The notes under the pieces were generated by a model. It did not search any database and was not told the DNA's origin. It was given only the letters and a program-made list of their open reading frames with translations. DNA of 36,149 bases from Treponema sp. (lineage in GTDB: Bacteria; Spirochaetota; Spirochaetia; Treponematales; Breznakiellaceae), in assembly GCA_009778545.1 (NCBI GenBank), contig WRJO01000008.1, forward strand, positions 1 through 36,149. The letters run 5' to 3'. How positions within the stretch are numbered: position 1 is the stretch's first letter; every line of letters begins with the position of its first letter. Below, one piece after another: positions 26,571 to 34,690 of the stretch. Both the position numbers and the translations under genes were made by a program.

Positions 26571-28475
26571 TCAAAAAACATCTTTTACATCACCAGAGGC
26601 ATCCCATGTATAGCCGCCGATTTCTTCCAGGCGTTTGTGGAAGGCGGGGTTTTTCAGTGTGTCGATGAACTGCCTGATCTGGGGCAGTTCCAAAAAGCGC
26701 GGGGGCAGGGCGAAATCGTACTCCTCGTTTCCCAGGGGGATAAAGCCCAAATCCAGAGCCGCCGCCGCCGAGGCGATGCCCATTCCCGCATCCGCGTCGC
26801 CGCCCGCCACCGCCGCCGCTACCGTCATGTGCGTTACCGCTTCCCTGTCGTAGCCGGAAATGTCGTGCGGTGCAATGCCCGCTTCTTTCAGCTTGTAGTC
26901 CAGAAAAAGCCTGGTCCCCGCGCCGCGCTGCCGGTTGATGAAACGGCGGCCGGGAAGGTCCGCCACGGAACGAATGTCGAGCGGGTTTCCCTTTTGAACG
27001 ATCAGTCCCTGAACCCTGCCTAGTCCCTTTATCAGGCTGATGGGCGTTTCGGGGAAAAGCCTCCGCAGATACGCGGTGTTGTAGCCGCCGGTTTCTTCGT
27101 CTAAAAGGTGGATGGGAGCTATGTGGCACTCTCCCCGTTTCAGCGCCGCAAGGCCCGCCGTGCTGCCCACATGGGTTCCCGCGAGAAAAAACCCCTGAGC
27201 GCTCATCATGTCGGCGATAATGTCAAGGATGATGTCGTGGCTGCCGATGGAAACCAAGCTGCGATCCAGGTCGGCCAGAGGACGGATAAGTTCGATTGAC
27301 GCGGTCTCTCCTGCCTCAATGCCTTCGCTGTTCTGGGGAATGACGCAGAAGCCGTCGGCGCGTACCAGCGACATTGCCGCCCCCGCGCCCCGCGCAAGCG
27401 GCGACGCGATAAGTTTTCCGTCAACGCTGCCGGCTTTGACGCGCACATATTCCCGGTGCTTCAGCGAGGAAACCAGCCGCCTTGCGATCACCGCTTCGAC
27501 CACGGCATAGTCGGCGGCCCTTCTGCCGGCAAGCATCGCAAGCACCGGTGCGGCAAAATTCCGGTAGGCAAGGTATGCCGACACCGGATAGCCGGGCAGG
27601 CCAATCACCGGTTTGCCCTCAACTGCCGCAAGGATCACTGGCTTGCCGGGCTTCATTGCCACGCCGTGAACGATAACTTCGCCAAGCTGCCGCAGCACGG
27701 CGGCGGTATAGTCCTCCGTCCCGGCGCTGGAACCGGCGCTTACCAGAACCATGTCGTATTGGTCGATTGCGGTTTTTACTGCTTCGGCAAGCAGCGCCGG
27801 ATCATCGGGAATGGTATCAAAGCGCGTTCCCTCGCCTCCCCCTTCTCGCACCAGCGCTTCAAACATCCTCGTGTTGGATTCGATTATCTCTCCTTCTTTG
27901 GGAATCTCCGACGGTTCGATGATCTCGTTCCCCGTCGGAAAGATCGCCACGCGGGGTTTTTGCAGAACTTCTGCTTCGGTTATCCCCGCCGACAGCAGTA
28001 CGCCGATGTCGATAGGACGAAGTACGTGCCTTGAAGGAATGATCATTTCACCGGTAACGATATCCTCGCCGATGGGCCTGATGTGCTGCCAGGGAGAAGC
28101 CGCCTCGCGTATCCGCACGGCGTCATCGTCAACTTCCTGTACGTCTTCCGCCATGATCACCGCGTCATAAGGCCGGTGTACGGGATCGCCGGTGTCCACT
28201 ACCGTAAAGTCCCTGCCCCTGACCAGCGTAACCGGATTGGTCTCGCTTGCACCGGCTGTAGAACAGGCGGCGACAGCGATGCCGTCCATTGCTGCGGCAT
28301 TATACAGCGGCGAATTTAACCGCGCATAGATCGCCCGCGCCGTCACGCGATCAAGCGCGTCCGTAACCGTGATCCTTTCGCTGCGGCATTCGCTTTTACC
28401 TTCAATCGCCGCCATAAACCGTGCAAGGGCTTCATCCACCGGCACATTGGTCAAGTATAAATTCCGTTTCGCCAT
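26571..28475 (-). CDS. moeA: MoeA fused to a periplasmic-binding-protein-like domain
   Basis: A 634-residue fusion. Residues ~1-400 are molybdopterin molybdenumtransferase, which inserts molybdate into adenylated molybdopterin: NSPLYNAAAMDGIA, IFPTGNEI, VSAGSSAGTEDYT and GLPGYPVSAYL are the conserved blocks. Residues ~403-620 look like a PBP-type ligand-binding domain (SIGSHDIILDIIADMM..., then FINRQRGAGTRLFLD and AGMGIASAA), as in the known MoeA-PBP_like fusions of some anaerobes. It begins 19 bases after thrA with only a weak GAGAG ribosome site. The extra domain may sense molybdate, tungstate or another ligand; this is inferred. Confidence 0.9.
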   Translation of the reverse strand: MAKRNLYLTNVPVDEALARFMAAIEGKSECRSERITVTDALDRVTARAIYARLNSPLYNAAAMDGIAVAACSTAGASETNPVTLVRGRDFTVVDTGDPVHRPYDAVIMAEDVQEVDDDAVRIREAASPWQHIRPIGEDIVTGEMIIPSRHVLRPIDIGVLLSAGITEAEVLQKPRVAIFPTGNEIIEPSEIPKEGEIIESNTRMFEALVREGGGEGTRFDTIPDDPALLAEAVKTAIDQYDMVLVSAGSSAGTEDYTAAVLRQLGEVIVHGVAMKPGKPVILAAVEGKPVIGLPGYPVSAYLAYRNFAAPVLAMLAGRRAADYAVVEAVIARRLVSSLKHREYVRVKAGSVDGKLIASPLARGAGAAMSLVRADGFCVIPQNSEGIEAGETASIELIRPLADLDRSLVSIGSHDIILDIIADMMSAQGFFLAGTHVGSTAGLAALKRGECHIAPIHLLDEETGGYNTAYLRRLFPETPISLIKGLGRVQGLIVQKGNPLDIRSVADLPGRRFINRQRGAGTRLFLDYKLKEAGIAPHDISGYDREAVTHMTVAAAVAGGDADAGMGIASAAAALDLGFIPLGNEEYDFALPPRFLELPQIRQFIDTLKNPAFHKRLEEIGGYTWDASGDVKDVF

Positions 28476-28494
28476 ATAGCTTTTCTCTCAAAAA

Positions 28495-31041
28495 TTAAAC
28501 CAGCGTCCTTGCTATACGCACTATGTCGGCGAAAACGCCGCCTGCGGTTACCTGCGCGCCGGCGCCAGGCCCCTTTATCACCATCGGCAGTTTCGAATAA
28601 CGGTCGGTGGTTATTACCACGATGTTGTCGCTGTCTACCAGCGTGCGGAAGGGGCTGTTTGCCGGTTCAGGGCGGATGGCGAGTTTTGCCGCGCCTTCTT
28701 CCACAACGGCGACATAGCGCAGGGACATTCCTTTCGCGGCGGCGGCTGCGCGGCGCTTTTCAAAAGCGGCGTCGGTTTTTTCCAGTTCGGTAAAGAATGC
28801 GTCGACGGTTTTCGCCTTGAAGCAGGCCGGCGGAAGGATTGGCTCGATGTCGACGTTGGCAAACTCAAGCGACATGCCGCACTCGCGGGCGAGGATCAGG
28901 GCCTTGCGCGCCGCGTCCATGGCGTTAAGGTCGTCTCTGGGGTCCGGCTCGGTGTAGCCCTTCGCCTTGGCCTCGCGGACCAGGGCGGAGAATGTCTTTT
29001 TTCCGTCAAAATTGTTGAAAATAAAACTCAACGTTCCGGAAAGTACCGCTTCGATGCGGCGCACCCGATCGCCGGAAAGGTTCAGGTCGCGCAGGGTAGA
29101 AATTACCGGCAGTCCGGCGCAGACGGTCGTTTCGTACAGGTAGGGAATCCTCCGCTCTTTTGAATAGCCGGTTAACTGCCGGTAATATTCCAGCGATCCC
29201 GAATTGGCACGCTTGTTTGGTGTAACAACGGGAATAGAGGCGGCAAGGATTTTTCCGTACGCGGCGGCAATGGATTCGTTTGCAGTGCAGTCGCAGAAGC
29301 AGGCGTTGGGCAGATTAAAGGAAATCATCTTGTCGACAAATCCGTTTAGGCTTAACGGTTCTGCCGTTACCTCGGCACCGGCTTTACCCCGGTTTTGGTC
29401 TTCGGCCTTTTCCTCGCCGTTGAGCAGCGCTTTTGCCTTTTTGGGATCAAAGCCTTCGCGGCAGAAAACCATGCGATCCACATTTGCCGCCCCGATCAGG
29501 TTGATCCTTATCTTGTCCTTGTCGGCAAGCGTCTTGCGGTGGCTCGCTATCTGTTCGAGCAGAGTCCCGCCGATAAGGCCCGTCCCCATGAGGAACAGGT
29601 TAACCGACCGGACGGTGGCATGGAAAAATGCTTCGTGCACGGCGTTGAGCGCCTTTGCCTCGTCCTGTTTTGGAATGACTGCGGAGATGTTGATCTCCGA
29701 AGAGCCTTGCGCGATAGCGACGACGTTGATGCCGTTTCTTCCCAGCGATTGGAAAAATTTGCCGGATATCCCCGAAGTGCTTTTCATCTTCGAGCCGACA
29801 ACCGCAATGATCGAAAGATCGTTTTCCACAACCGGCTTGTCGATGTTGCCCGAGCGAATCTCCTGTTCAAATTCTTCCTCAAGGGCGGTTTTTGCCATGC
29901 CCGACTCATGGGGCATTACGGCAAAGCAGATCGAATATTCGCTGGAACTCTGGGTGATGAGGATCACGCTGATCCCGCGCCTTGCCAGAGCGCCGAATAC
30001 CCGCGCAGAGAATCCGGCGACGCCGACCATGCCCGGCCCTTGTATCCGCAGCAGGGAAATTTTGCTTATGGAGCTGATACCCCGTATCGGGAATTCCCCC
30101 TCCTCTGCCTTACTGACGACGCGGGTTCCGCCGCCGGCCGGGTTAAAGGTATTGCGGATTGAAATGGGAATGCCCTTTTCCAGCGCGGGCTTGATCGTCA
30201 GCGGAAAGAGAACCTTCGCGCCGAAATGGGAAATTTCCATTGCCTCGGTATACAGCATCTCGTCGATCTTGAAAGCGTTTTTTACCAGTTTGGGATCAGC
30301 CGTGTGAATGCCGTCCACATCGGTCCAGATTTCCACCTCGTCTGCCCCAAGCGCCGCGCCGAAAATCGCAGCGGTCAAATCGGAACCGCCCCGCCCAAGG
30401 GTAACGGTTTGCCCGCCCACGGTGGACGCTATAAAACCGGTGGCAAGCTGCAGGGGCATTTTCTTTTTCTTTTCAAAAAATGAAACGATGTTCGCGTAGG
30501 TTTCTTTCTGGATGCACTGGGCGTTTCCATATCGATCCGTCGCCTTAATCAACGTTCTGGTATCGAGATAATCGGTATCAATGCCGTTCGCCCTGAATAT
30601 GCGGGCTACAAGCCTCGCCGAAAGCCGTTCGCCAAAACTCATTACCAGGTCCAGCGTGCGGCTGGAAAGTTCGCCAAGCAGGTTAAGCCCTTCCAGTATC
30701 CGCTTTAGTTCGTCGGTAAGGCCGTTAATTTCATCTAACGCGGCCTTGCGATCTGCGCCTTTCAAAAAACGGGCGGCGGTTTTTTTGTGCTGGCCTTCCA
30801 GCAGGGCAAGCAGTTCGTGATACGATACGCCGCCGGTGGATGCGGCGTTGCGGTACGCTGCCGCTCCCGTTACCGCCGCGCTGCGGGCAAGGCCGATAAG
30901 GGTGTCCGTCACGCCGGAAAACGCCGAAATCACGACCACCGGTGTTTTTCCCGCGTGATCCTTGTCTTTGAGAATCCTGATGATCGCCGAAATCGCCTCA
31001 GGACTGCCAACCGATGTACCGCCAAATTTAGCTATTTTCAT
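28495..31041 (-). CDS. thrA: Bifunctional aspartokinase/homoserine dehydrogenase
   Basis: An 848-residue ThrA-type fusion. The kinase domain (about 1-300) starts MKIAKFGGTSVG and includes the aspartate-binding GRGGSDLTAA; two ACT domains follow (~320-460), usually the site of threonine feedback. The dehydrogenase (~475-848) starts with the NAD-binding GTGLIGGT and holds the conserved NKRANSG and catalytic-region blocks. It catalyses the first and third steps from aspartate to threonine and methionine. TGGAG lies six bases before the ATG. moeA follows in the same transcript, an unrelated pathway. Confidence 0.96.
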   Translation of the reverse strand: MKIAKFGGTSVGSPEAISAIIRILKDKDHAGKTPVVVISAFSGVTDTLIGLARSAAVTGAAAYRNAASTGGVSYHELLALLEGQHKKTAARFLKGADRKAALDEINGLTDELKRILEGLNLLGELSSRTLDLVMSFGERLSARLVARIFRANGIDTDYLDTRTLIKATDRYGNAQCIQKETYANIVSFFEKKKKMPLQLATGFIASTVGGQTVTLGRGGSDLTAAIFGAALGADEVEIWTDVDGIHTADPKLVKNAFKIDEMLYTEAMEISHFGAKVLFPLTIKPALEKGIPISIRNTFNPAGGGTRVVSKAEEGEFPIRGISSISKISLLRIQGPGMVGVAGFSARVFGALARRGISVILITQSSSEYSICFAVMPHESGMAKTALEEEFEQEIRSGNIDKPVVENDLSIIAVVGSKMKSTSGISGKFFQSLGRNGINVVAIAQGSSEINISAVIPKQDEAKALNAVHEAFFHATVRSVNLFLMGTGLIGGTLLEQIASHRKTLADKDKIRINLIGAANVDRMVFCREGFDPKKAKALLNGEEKAEDQNRGKAGAEVTAEPLSLNGFVDKMISFNLPNACFCDCTANESIAAAYGKILAASIPVVTPNKRANSGSLEYYRQLTGYSKERRIPYLYETTVCAGLPVISTLRDLNLSGDRVRRIEAVLSGTLSFIFNNFDGKKTFSALVREAKAKGYTEPDPRDDLNAMDAARKALILARECGMSLEFANVDIEPILPPACFKAKTVDAFFTELEKTDAAFEKRRAAAAAKGMSLRYVAVVEEGAAKLAIRPEPANSPFRTLVDSDNIVVITTDRYSKLPMVIKGPGAGAQVTAGGVFADIVRIARTLV

Positions 31042-31087
31042 ATTTTCTCCATAACGCCTGCAATAATACTGTACTTTAACAAGTTTT

Positions 31088-31093
31088 TATAGT
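31088..31093 (+). promoter_or_regulatory. Candidate -10 of the cysteine desulfurase gene
   Basis: TATAGT at 31088-31093 ends six bases before the ATG at 31100, with no Shine-Dalgarno. No good -35 lies at the proper distance, so the call is weak; it is reported because the spacing repeats that at 1656, 25690 and 33905. Confidence 0.3.
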
Positions 31094-31099
31094 AGATAC

Positions 31100-32263
31100 A
31101 TGATAATGGGCAGTAACGATTCGGCGGAACGGCGCTGTTATTTTGACTGGGCGGCGACTGCCGTTCCCGATGCTTCTCTCTTTGATGCCGCGATCCCCTA
31201 TGGCAATCCGTCTTCCCCGCACATGGAAGGCCGCGCCGCCCGCGACGCGCTGGAAAACGCCCGGGAACGCTGCGCCGCCGTTCTGCGCGTCCCGCCGGAA
31301 ACCCTGTACTTTACCTCGGGCGGAACCGAGTCTAACTGCATCCCCCTGTACTCCTTTGCCGCACGGCAAGGCGGCGGGCGGATAATCGCCTCCGCCGGAG
31401 AACATTCATCTGTCGCCGAAAACCTGCAAACCCTGGAACGGATGGGAAGGCCGACAGGCCGCATTCCCATCGATTTTAACGGCAGGGTAACGCCTGAATC
31501 GCTGTCAAAAACGCTGGAAAAGCACGGCGACACGCGATTTGCCGCCATCATGGCCGTTAACAACGAAATTGGGGCGGTTAACGACATGGCAGCGCTGCGG
31601 GATGTCTTGCGCCGCAAAAGCGGGCCGCCTGTCCATTTCCATTGCGACGCGGTACAGGCTGCCGGAAAGATTGCGCTTGACCTTGGCGGTTGGGACATCG
31701 ATTCCGCTTCGATAAGCGCGCACAAACTCGGCGGGCCGAGGGGAATCGGCCTTTTATACCTGCGCTTGCCCCTTGAAGTGCTGTATTCCGGCGGCGGCCA
31801 GGAAAAAAACATCCGGCCAGGCACGGAAAATGTCTCCGGCGCGCTTGCCCTGGCGCAATGCCTTGAGAACCACGGCCTGCCGGAAAAAATTGACGCAGAG
31901 CTTGCCGATGCCCGCCGCCGCTGGAAACGGCTGCTCGGCGCGTTTATGGGGATGGATCGATGCAGGCTTATCCCCGCAGGCAGGGAACCCGGCGACAGGG
32001 GTTTTTCGCCCTACATCGTGCAGGCTGCTTTTAAAGACATCCCCGGCGAGGTAATGACCCGGGCGTTAGACGATCTGGGCTTTGCCGTTTCCACCGGGTC
32101 TGCCTGTTCCTCCGCCTCGCCGGAGCGGCCCGTGCTCGCCGCGATGGGCGTCAGCGACAGCCTGAGCCTTGAGGGGATACGTATATCCCAGGGCTGGACC
32201 ACTACCGACGAAGAAATCGACCTGCTGCTTGCCGCGATCACGGAGGTGCTTTCATTTCTGTAA
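31100..32263 (+). CDS. Cysteine desulfurase (NifS/IscS family)
   Basis: A 387-residue PLP enzyme that takes sulfur from cysteine as an enzyme-bound persulfide. The cofactor lysine is K209 in SAHKLGGPRG, HCDAVQAAGK is the phosphate-site block, and the catalytic C336 lies in STGSACSSA, a short loop as in NifS/IscS rather than SufS. Its end overlaps thiI, so its likely partner is ThiI, which receives the persulfide. A second in-frame ATG at 31106 could also serve as start; either lacks a Shine-Dalgarno. I leave the symbol open because nifS, iscS and nifZ-type paralogues cannot be separated here. Confidence 0.92.
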   Translation: MIMGSNDSAERRCYFDWAATAVPDASLFDAAIPYGNPSSPHMEGRAARDALENARERCAAVLRVPPETLYFTSGGTESNCIPLYSFAARQGGGRIIASAGEHSSVAENLQTLERMGRPTGRIPIDFNGRVTPESLSKTLEKHGDTRFAAIMAVNNEIGAVNDMAALRDVLRRKSGPPVHFHCDAVQAAGKIALDLGGWDIDSASISAHKLGGPRGIGLLYLRLPLEVLYSGGGQEKNIRPGTENVSGALALAQCLENHGLPEKIDAELADARRRWKRLLGAFMGMDRCRLIPAGREPGDRGFSPYIVQAAFKDIPGEVMTRALDDLGFAVSTGSACSSASPERPVLAAMGVSDSLSLEGIRISQGWTTTDEEIDLLLAAITEVLSFL

Positions 32264-33447
32264 CCGAGTCCGGCCCCGCCCGCCTCCTCTGGCTTTTAAA
32301 GCCCGGCGAGCTGGCCCTGAAAGGGGAGAACCGCAGGGCCTTTGAGATAGTCCTGAAACGCAACCTCCAGACGATACTTGCGGGGCATGACGTACAGATC
32401 GTTATGCGAAACGGCCGCTTCTACGTGCACGGCCTGGAAGAGGATTCTGCCGCGATAGAAAACGCCCTGGATCGCCTGTTTGGAATTTCCGGCTGGGCGC
32501 AGACCAGGGGGATTCCCAAAACAATCGAAGCGGTGCTTGCCGAATGTGCAGCCGAAGCGAAAAAAATCCACGCGCGGGGCATCGCGTCATTCAAGATTGA
32601 GGCGCGGAGGACCGACAAAAGCTTCCCCTTCGATTCGTATGCCCTCAGGTGCAGGGGCGGGGACGCGGTGACGGACGCCGTTCCCGGTTTGCGGGTCGAC
32701 GTTCAAAATCCCGGCGCGATTATCACCATCGAGATACGCGAAAAGGCCTATGTCTACAGCGACGCCCGCAAAGCCCTTGGCGGCCTGCCCGTCGGAACCG
32801 CCGGCAGGGGACTTTTGCTCCTGTCCGGCGGCATCGATTCCCCGGTCGCCGGTTTCCTCATGGCTTCGCGCGGCATGGGGATCGACGCGGTACATTTTCA
32901 CGCCTACCCCTACACCTCGGCGGAGGCGAAACAAAAGACAATCCGGCTCGCCGGAATCCTCGGCGGCTACTGCATGGGTGTGCGTCTGTACATACTGGGT
33001 TTTACTAAAATACAGATGCGGATAAAAGAAGCATCCCCCCTCCCCTGGTCTACGGTGCTGCTCCGCATGGCGATGATGCGCTGCGCCGAAACAATCGCCA
33101 AAAGAAACGGCAACAAATGCATTATTACCGGCGAAAGCCTTTCCCAGGTGGCGAGCCAGACCATAGAAAACATCAGTTGCACCCAAAACGGAATCTCGAT
33201 CCCCGTGCTGCGTCCCCTCATCGGCACAGACAAGGAATCCATCATCAGAAAAGCTGAACAGATCGGCACATACAAAATTTCCATCGAACCGTATGAAGAC
33301 TGCTGCGTCCTATTCAGCCCGCCGCGTCCCATCCTGCGCGGCACTGTTGCCGAAGCCGCAGAACTCTACCGCTCGCTTGAACTAGAGCCGCTCATTGAAG
33401 AAGCAATCAGGAATTATGAAACGGTAAAATTGGGGACTGGGGGTTAG
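32254..33447 (+). CDS. thiI: tRNA 4-thiouridine synthase ThiI, probable ATT start
   Basis: A 397-residue ThiI, which adenylates uridine 8 of tRNA and takes sulfur from a desulfurase; also used for thiamine thiazole. The N-terminal LWLLKPGELALKGENRRAFE, a THUMP domain (~60-165), the PP-loop LLLSGGIDSPVAG (S191-S196) and the C-terminal GESLSQVASQT and DCCVLFSPPRP blocks are all present; there is no rhodanese domain. No ATG, GTG or TTG exists in frame before residue 51, yet the conserved N-terminus is encoded. GGAGG at 32242-32246 stands seven bases before an ATT at 32254, the probable start, overlapping the desulfurase end by 10 bases. The tail LGTGG and the stop come from the heptamer repeat. 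Its last ~480 bases recur at 34691. Confidence 0.9.
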   Translation: MSVTESGPARLLWLLKPGELALKGENRRAFEIVLKRNLQTILAGHDVQIVMRNGRFYVHGLEEDSAAIENALDRLFGISGWAQTRGIPKTIEAVLAECAAEAKKIHARGIASFKIEARRTDKSFPFDSYALRCRGGDAVTDAVPGLRVDVQNPGAIITIEIREKAYVYSDARKALGGLPVGTAGRGLLLLSGGIDSPVAGFLMASRGMGIDAVHFHAYPYTSAEAKQKTIRLAGILGGYCMGVRLYILGFTKIQMRIKEASPLPWSTVLLRMAMMRCAETIAKRNGNKCIITGESLSQVASQTIENISCTQNGISIPVLRPLIGTDKESIIRKAEQIGTYKISIEPYEDCCVLFSPPRPILRGTVAEAAELYRSLELEPLIEEAIRNYETVKLGTGG

Positions 33448-33463
33448 GGACTGGGGACTGGGG
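33432..33463. repeat. CCCCAGT-type heptamer repeat at the thiI stop
   Basis: GGGGACT-type units with a GGGGGTTAG insert. The TTAG provides the TAG of thiI on the plus strand and the TAA of the 33444-33641 fragment on the minus strand. An identical copy is at 35153-35184. Confidence 0.85.
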
Positions 33464-33641
33464 TGTTGGGCTCAAAGTACTCATGCAGGGCTAGACTGCC
33501 CGGGTCATCGCCGGCAATCTTGATTTTATGGCCCAGGATTTCGAACTGGTCGCCCGGTATAAAGATCGTGTTTACCGAATTTTCATCAAAGTCGATGAAT
33601 TCGTCGATATAGACAAAATTTAATCGTAACAAAATTTTCAA
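33444..33641 (-). pseudogene. Fragment resembling a DUF4469-type C-terminus
   Basis: A 65-codon minus-strand stretch whose middle (FIPGDQFEILGHKIKIAGDD) resembles the end domain seen in some HU-like DNA-binding proteins (DUF4469). The N-terminal half is missing and the first ~20 residues do not match. The tail NTPVPSP and its stop are encoded by the heptamer repeat. No ribosome site or promoter is seen. It is most likely the tail of a broken gene. The family match is from memory of the pattern and is moderate at best. Confidence 0.4.
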
Positions 33642-33812
33642 ATGTCGGGCTTTGTTGACTATGACGCTTTTTTTTCAATCGGTAAATTCATCGGTGTAAA
33701 TGTTGTTATAACTGGAAACATTACAGGAACGGGATCGCAGAAAAGACTGGTCATAAAGTCTATTGATATGCTGACTTCCACAATACTGTCAATGGAACAG
33801 ATCAATCTGTAA
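33630..33812 (+). pseudogene. C-terminal remnant of a CsgG/LpoB-like lipoprotein family gene
   Basis: An open frame with QNFQMSGFVDYDAFFSIGKF, then GVNVVITGNITGTGSQKR and a closing LVIKSIDMLTSTILSM. Families related to CsgG, FlgO and LpoB end with the pattern nFQxSG..., a SIG-G block and a V-I-x-G-x-I strand pair, so this is the last ~60 residues of one. A TAA closes the frame just upstream (33627-33629) and no start with ribosome site is present, so the rest of the gene is gone. Confidence 0.5.
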
Positions 33813-33869
33813 AGGATATGGACTAACGTAAAAGTCAAAAACTGGAAAAAAAACTGGCAAAAAATGCAC

Positions 33870-33898
33870 TTGACAAATCATATTTTTCCGTATATAAA
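33870..33898 (+). promoter_or_regulatory. Strong sigma-70 promoter of the MNT-HEPN pair
   Basis: A perfect TTGACA at 33870-33875, a 17-base spacer and TATAAA at 33893-33898. The ATG follows after six bases (TAAGTT), with no ribosome site. The 57 bases before it hold two AAACTGG direct repeats of unclear meaning. Confidence 0.8.
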
Positions 33899-33904
33899 TA
33901 AGTT

Positions 33905-34225
33905 ATGGAGAATATTTCTGAAAGACTAGATACAATCAAAGAATCTGTCCTCAAGAATGTACCGGCAAAATATATATATTTATTCGGTTCTTATGCTTAT
34001 GGTGAGCCGACTGAAAAAAGCGACATAGATATTTACATTGTTATTCCCGATAATAGTATCAATATTTCAGAAATTTATGGGAAAATAATGGTAGATTTGA
34101 GCATAAAGAAAATATTTTTTGTGGACTTATTGTTGAACAGGGAAAGCGTGTTTAATACAAGGAAAAATAGAAATATCCTTGAAAGAACAATTTGTCAAAA
34201 AGGTAAAATATTATATGAACATTGA
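33905..34225 (+). CDS. Minimal nucleotidyltransferase (MNT), probable antitoxin
   Basis: A 106-residue Pol-beta-fold protein with GSYAYG at 28-33, the metal-binding S39-D40-I41-D42 and a third acidic residue D74 in FFVDLLL. MNT proteins paired with HEPN ribonucleases neutralise the toxin, in the studied HepT-MntA pair by adding AMP to it. The companion HEPN gene overlaps its last 11 bases, the usual order. The A+T content is visibly higher than that of thiI and the other housekeeping genes, a sign of separate origin. All catalytic residues are present, so it looks active. The message is probably leaderless. Confidence 0.88.
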   Translation: MENISERLDTIKESVLKNVPAKYIYLFGSYAYGEPTEKSDIDIYIVIPDNSINISEIYGKIMVDLSIKKIFFVDLLLNRESVFNTRKNRNILERTICQKGKILYEH

Positions 34226-34655
34226 CGATGTAACAGAATGGATACAGATCGCCGATGATGATTTGTATTCCGCCCAAATGCTTGATAAACTTGTTCGTAA
34301 ACCTTATGAAATAATTTGCTATCATTGTGCCCAAGCAGTGGAAAAATACCTGAAAGGCTATTTGACGTATTATGACATTATACCACAGAAAACGCATAAT
34401 TTGCTTATTCTGCTTGAACTCTGTGTGGAAAAAGATAGTTTTTTTGAAAATATTAAAACTGGATGTGGAATATTGAATAGATACGCTAATGAAATACGTT
34501 ATCCGCACAGAATAGAAATAGAGATAGAAGATGTGAATTATGCCATTAAAGTAACGGAAAAGATTAGAGATATAGAACCACTAAGAAAAATAAAAGAAAT
34601 CATTAATGAGGCAAATATTAATAATAATTATATTGATGAAGAACATAAAGAATAG
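34215..34655 (+). CDS. HEPN domain protein, probable toxin
   Basis: A 146-residue HEPN protein (PF05168-like): WIQIADDDLYSAQML at the first helix, CAQAVEKYLKGYL at ~38-50 and the RYPHR signature at 95-99. HEPN toxins cut RNA with an R-x4-6-H motif; here the basic pair is R95 and H98 (R-x2-H), with R89 also near, so the canonical spacing is not clear. I chose the ATG at 34215 over a TTG at 34179 because family members start just before the W-x-x-A-x-x-D-L helix and AAGGT stands upstream. It overlaps the MNT end. The strong A+T bias matches its partner. Confidence 0.85.
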   Translation: MNIDDVTEWIQIADDDLYSAQMLDKLVRKPYEIICYHCAQAVEKYLKGYLTYYDIIPQKTHNLLILLELCVEKDSFFENIKTGCGILNRYANEIRYPHRIEIEIEDVNYAIKVTEKIRDIEPLRKIKEIINEANINNNYIDEEHKE

Positions 34656-34690
34656 TATTGAACGGCGCGTGGGTGACTGACATCGAAAAG

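Noticed and set aside
34179-34214. TTG start for the HEPN gene
   Set aside because: It would add 12 residues that do not match the family start, and the ATG at 34215 has an AAGGT upstream.
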